The notes under the pieces: generated by a model
Database searches by the model: none
Told to the model about the DNA's origin: nothing
What the model saw: the letters and a program-made list of their open reading frames with translations, nothing else
Assembly: GCA_031399165.1 (NCBI GenBank)
Contig: JANNOO010000060.1
Location: 149,239-213,238 of the forward strand
DNA from: JAKFWI01 sp031399165
GTDB lineage: Bacteria; Pseudomonadota; Alphaproteobacteria; Caulobacterales; Aquidulcibacteraceae
Reading direction: 5' to 3'
DNA: 64,000 bases
Translations under genes and position numbers: made by a program
In this document: positions 62,086 to 64,000 of the stretch, piece by piece
How positions within the stretch are numbered: position 1 is the first letter of the stretch
How the letters are laid out: every line of letters starts with the position of its first letter

Positions 62086-62628
62086 TCAACTAAGTGCATC
62101 TCTCATCTCCTTCATGGAGATGTAGAGAGTCCTAGGGTCGGCTGCGCTAACCTGCCTGAAGTTGAGCTTTTTGTAGAAGGCCTCGGCCTCATCATCGAGC
62201 GCGTGTACGAGCAGCGCGCGCGCTCCAATATTTCGGGATGCGTTCAGCGCCCTTCGCATGCCGTCAGCCAATAGATTTGGTCCGAGACCTTGACCCTGTT
62301 CGTTCTTATCAACGCCAAGCATGGCCAGGATAATGACCGGTATCGGATCTGGTGCGTTGCGTCGGATGTTTCCGACGGCGCCTGCGTGCTCCACGGAGCC
62401 GGCGGCCAATGCGTAGAATCCGATTACTAGCTTAGTGCCTCGACAAATGACAAAAGTCCGCGCCGTGTCGGATTCAGTGGCTTTTTTAGCTCTCTCCTTG
62501 AGCCACTTGTTGATGACCTCGCGCGTGCAATCAAAGCTGGATACGTCGTGTCCAGGCTTAAGCGCAGCGGGCTTGCTTATTTTCCCGCTGCGCTTTTTGA
62601 CCTCGGCTTGCTCGACGTTTCTAGCCAC
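62086..62628 (-). CDS. GNAT toxin (TacT/AtaT-like)
   Basis: 180 residues, starting at GTG 62628, which overlaps the antitoxin stop by one base (TAGTG). The acetyl-CoA binding motif is EQGQGLGPNLLADGMRRAL near residues 114-132, and the catalytic Tyr is in AEAFYKKLNFRQVS. TacT-type toxins acetylate aminoacyl-tRNA and block translation. The N-terminus has a non-typical basic stretch (KKRSGKISKPAALKPGH), echoing that of the antitoxin. The toxin lies downstream of its antitoxin gene, and its 3' end points at the tRNA. Confidence 0.85.
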   Translation of the reverse strand: MARNVEQAEVKKRSGKISKPAALKPGHDVSSFDCTREVINKWLKERAKKATESDTARTFVICRGTKLVIGFYALAAGSVEHAGAVGNIRRNAPDPIPVIILAMLGVDKNEQGQGLGPNLLADGMRRALNASRNIGARALLVHALDDEAEAFYKKLNFRQVSAADPRTLYISMKEMRDALS

Positions 62629-63065
62629 TAATGATCCCAGATAGGCACCTGCGAAAGCAACACTTTGAGCTTTGCATTTGGTGGCGGCGGTGCGTCCAAA
62701 TCGCGTGCAAAAGCATCCCAGTCCGATTCGGCGAGGGAGAATAGCCTTTGGTTGAGGAGAACCTCGGTGGCGCGATCCCGAGCGGCCATTAGCATAAAGT
62801 CTGTTCGGTTCTGACCTGACACGGTGGCGGCGCGATCAATTAACGCGCGGGTTTTAATGTCGATGCGAAAACTCATCGGTGACAGATTGGATGACGCTGT
62901 CTCGATCTTGCGCACGACCTTGGCCTTAGCCGTTGCCTTGGGCATCACTTTGCCCTTGGCGGCGGCTTTGGTGCTTAGGACTTGACCCACTCGACTCACG
63001 GCTTTCCGCGACGTGGATTTACGCCGAGGCGCTGTGCTGGGGTCTCTCAGTGCTTTGGCCGCCAT
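62628..63065 (-). CDS. DUF1778-type antitoxin with histone-like basic N-terminus
   Basis: 145 residues from ATG 63065 (GGAG eight bases upstream), although an ATG at 63086 is possible. The C-terminal part, with MSFRIDIKTRALIDRAATVS then NRTDFMLMAARDRATEVL, is the DUF1778/TacA ribbon-helix-helix antitoxin. The first 65 residues are rich in Lys, Ala and Ser (TKAAAKGKVMPKATAKAKVV), resembling histone H1-type tails, and are not part of a normal TacA of about 90 residues. It pairs with the GNAT toxin, and a palindromic operator lies upstream. Confidence 0.8.
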   Translation of the reverse strand: MAAKALRDPSTAPRRKSTSRKAVSRVGQVLSTKAAAKGKVMPKATAKAKVVRKIETASSNLSPMSFRIDIKTRALIDRAATVSGQNRTDFMLMAARDRATEVLLNQRLFSLAESDWDAFARDLDAPPPPNAKLKVLLSQVPIWDH

Positions 63066-63122
63066 GGTCGATACTCCTTCACCCATACCGCTGACATACA
63101 GCTATTAACGTTGCACTACGAT

Positions 63123-63138
63123 GTCAATACGTATTGAC
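63123..63138. promoter_or_regulatory. Perfect 16-base palindrome upstream of the toxin-antitoxin genes
   Basis: GTCAATACGTATTGAC is an exact palindrome 58 bases before the antitoxin ATG. On the minus strand it contains a TTGACA. It is likely the autorepressor site for the ribbon-helix-helix antitoxin. Confidence 0.65.
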
Positions 63139-63232
63139 GATAGCAATACAAGTAATGCTGCGCGATCAATGCGCCCCGCAATTTTTCCCGGATAAATCCC
63201 AACTTATCCCACCCCCCAAAAACGAGCGGATA

Positions 63233-63694
63233 ATGCCGCTCATGACCAAACGAAAACGCCACCCCAAATCCAGATCATCATCCAGGCGCGGTCCGGGCGG
63301 CCCGCCGCCGCATCTTGCCGCGAACGCGGCGGCGGAGGCGCTGCGCCGGGCCACGCTTGCCGCCGCTTCCGGCAAGCTGACCACCGCCGATCGTGAAATG
63401 CGTCTGGCCGAGCGGCTCAGCAAAATCGCGCTTGTCCCGCTGCTGCAGCAGGGCTCCGATGAGCCTGACGGCGAAGGGTTTCGCCGCGAACTTGAGCATC
63501 GCATCAACCGCCAACGCGCGGCGGAGCGCGCTGAGCTGGACGACATGAAGCGCCGCAATCCCGCCGAGTGGCAGGCCGCGTTCGACGGCGCGGTTGAAAA
63601 GGCGATCACGCAGGCGCGCGAATCCAAGATCGCCTTCTGGACCGGCGATCCGCATCTGTTTGAAGAAGCAGGGCCCGCGGAACATGCGGACTAA
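63233..63694 (+). CDS. Basic hypothetical protein of unknown function
   Basis: 153 residues from ATG 63233; ATG 63242 is an alternative and the frame stays open to 63134. I recognise no family. The N-terminal part is strongly basic and serine/arginine-rich (about 5-25, TKRKRHPKSRSSSRRGPGG), then a helical region with charged heptads (about 30-150, AAAEALRRATLAAASGK, ERAELDDMKRRNPAEWQAAF). It is divergent from the toxin-antitoxin genes and ends before the hairpin-rich tract. Confidence 0.5.
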   Translation: MPLMTKRKRHPKSRSSSRRGPGGPPPHLAANAAAEALRRATLAAASGKLTTADREMRLAERLSKIALVPLLQQGSDEPDGEGFRRELEHRINRQRAAERAELDDMKRRNPAEWQAAFDGAVEKAITQARESKIAFWTGDPHLFEEAGPAEHAD

Positions 63695-63709
63695 TGAAAC
63701 CTATCCCGG

Positions 63710-63823
63710 TTTCTCGGCCCCGGCGCAGGCCGGGGCCCATAATCCCAGTCGGTGGAGAAAACCGCGCTACGTCAGCGTTTATGGACGCCGGACGAACGCT
63801 GCGCGTTTTCCGGGGCCGAGAAA
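63710..63823. repeat. MITE- or REP-like element with terminal inverted repeats
   Basis: TTTCTCGGCCCCGG at 63710-63723 and its reverse complement CCGGGGCCGAGAAA at 63810-63823 bound a 114-base element. At its left end GGCCCCGGC and GCCGGGGCC form a nested hairpin with a 4-base loop. No transposase is present. It may be a MITE or a REP-type hairpin repeat. Copy number in the genome cannot be seen here. Confidence 0.5.
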
Positions 63824-64000
63824 GTAATCCGACCGAGTAGCAAATGGCCGTATCATGCACTCGTCCTGACACGGGAGGGTTTCGGAGCGCTCCGAAAGTT
63901 TCGAAATGTCAGGGCGGCGATCGGTGCGAACTTTGCCTTCGGGGCTTGAAACCGAAGGGTCCGGTGCTGTCGGAGGCGCCGCGCACGAACCGGAAACTGG
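63824..64000. other. Gene-free tract with nested hairpins at the window edge
   Basis: No supported gene is seen in the last 177 bases. CCTGACA (63865-63871) and TGTCAGG (63907-63913) flank an exact 18-base palindrome TTTCGGAGCGCTCCGAAA (63880-63897), and CCTTCGG/CCGAAGG (63936-63942/63952-63958) form a third hairpin. It could be a structured RNA or an intergenic repeat. The window ends here. Confidence 0.4.

Noticed and set aside
62054..64000. Second copy of the tRNA-Gly 3' end as an integration scar
   Set aside because: No repeat of the T-arm/acceptor sequence was seen to the right inside the window; any second copy would be outside.

Overview
The window is a GC-rich, gene-dense stretch of chromosome from an alphaproteobacterium, most likely Caulobacterales or a close relative. 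The evidence is the origin-type block ppsR(RP001)-hemE, the mnmE-mnmG-rsmG-parA-parB order with parS sites, a CenR-like response regulator, an NtrZ-like periplasmic protein, a ClpX-type zinc-finger regulator and a free HemJ. The predicted chromosomal replication origin is the 316-base gap at 29375-29690 between divergent ppsR and hemE; genes on both sides are read away from it.

Layout. 1-7.6 kb: hemW (cut by the window edge), rdgB, rph on the minus strand; hrcA-grpE, an AlkB-type dioxygenase, and dnaK-dnaJ behind a sigma-32-like promoter. 7.7-14.5 kb: a DUF2339 membrane protein, dapB, DUF2244, nth, a small lipoprotein, an adenosine-kinase-like sugar kinase and a DsbA-like lipoprotein. 14.5-19.7 kb: hslV and hslU separated by a DUF2157-like membrane gene, then a HAMP/degenerate GGDEF/EAL phosphodiesterase. 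19.8-22.8 kb: hisB-H-A-F-E. 22.9-25.7 kb: zinc-finger/HTH protein, YdeI-like, Smr, Tim44-like and SecB. 25.7-29.4 kb: dnaQ, coaE, aroE, maf, ppsR on the minus strand.

30-34 kb: a tightly coupled heme operon hemE - colicin-E5-like ribonuclease domain - small partner protein - hemH - hemJ, then rho. The two-gene toxin/immunity-like insert inside an essential heme operon beside the origin is the most unusual thing in the window. 34-42 kb: GST, a decayed quinone oxidoreductase fragment, dienelactone hydrolase, mnmE, mnmG, rsmG, parA, parB and four parS-like sites.

42-61.9 kb: holA-lptE-leuS, envelope lipoproteins, ntrZ-like, ThiE/TenI-like, yggS, DUF3297, DUF4424, cenR-like, xth, lolA, ftsK, amtB, ubiH, DUF971, Trm112, LON-domain, thioredoxin/TPR, ProX-type deacylase and DUF6065. 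62-64 kb looks like the start of an accessory segment: tRNA-Gly(GCC), a GNAT toxin with a DUF1778-type antitoxin carrying an odd histone-like tail, an unknown basic protein, and a hairpin-rich noncoding tract with a MITE-like element.

Functionally the window joins protein quality control (hrcA, grpE, dnaKJ, hslUV, secB, LON domain, thioredoxin/TPR), chromosome replication and segregation (oriC, dnaQ, holA, parABS, ftsK), tRNA and nucleotide hygiene (mnmE/G, rsmG, rdgB, maf, ProX), heme and histidine synthesis, and envelope assembly (lptE, lolA). Everything is read by eye from sequence; no searches were run.
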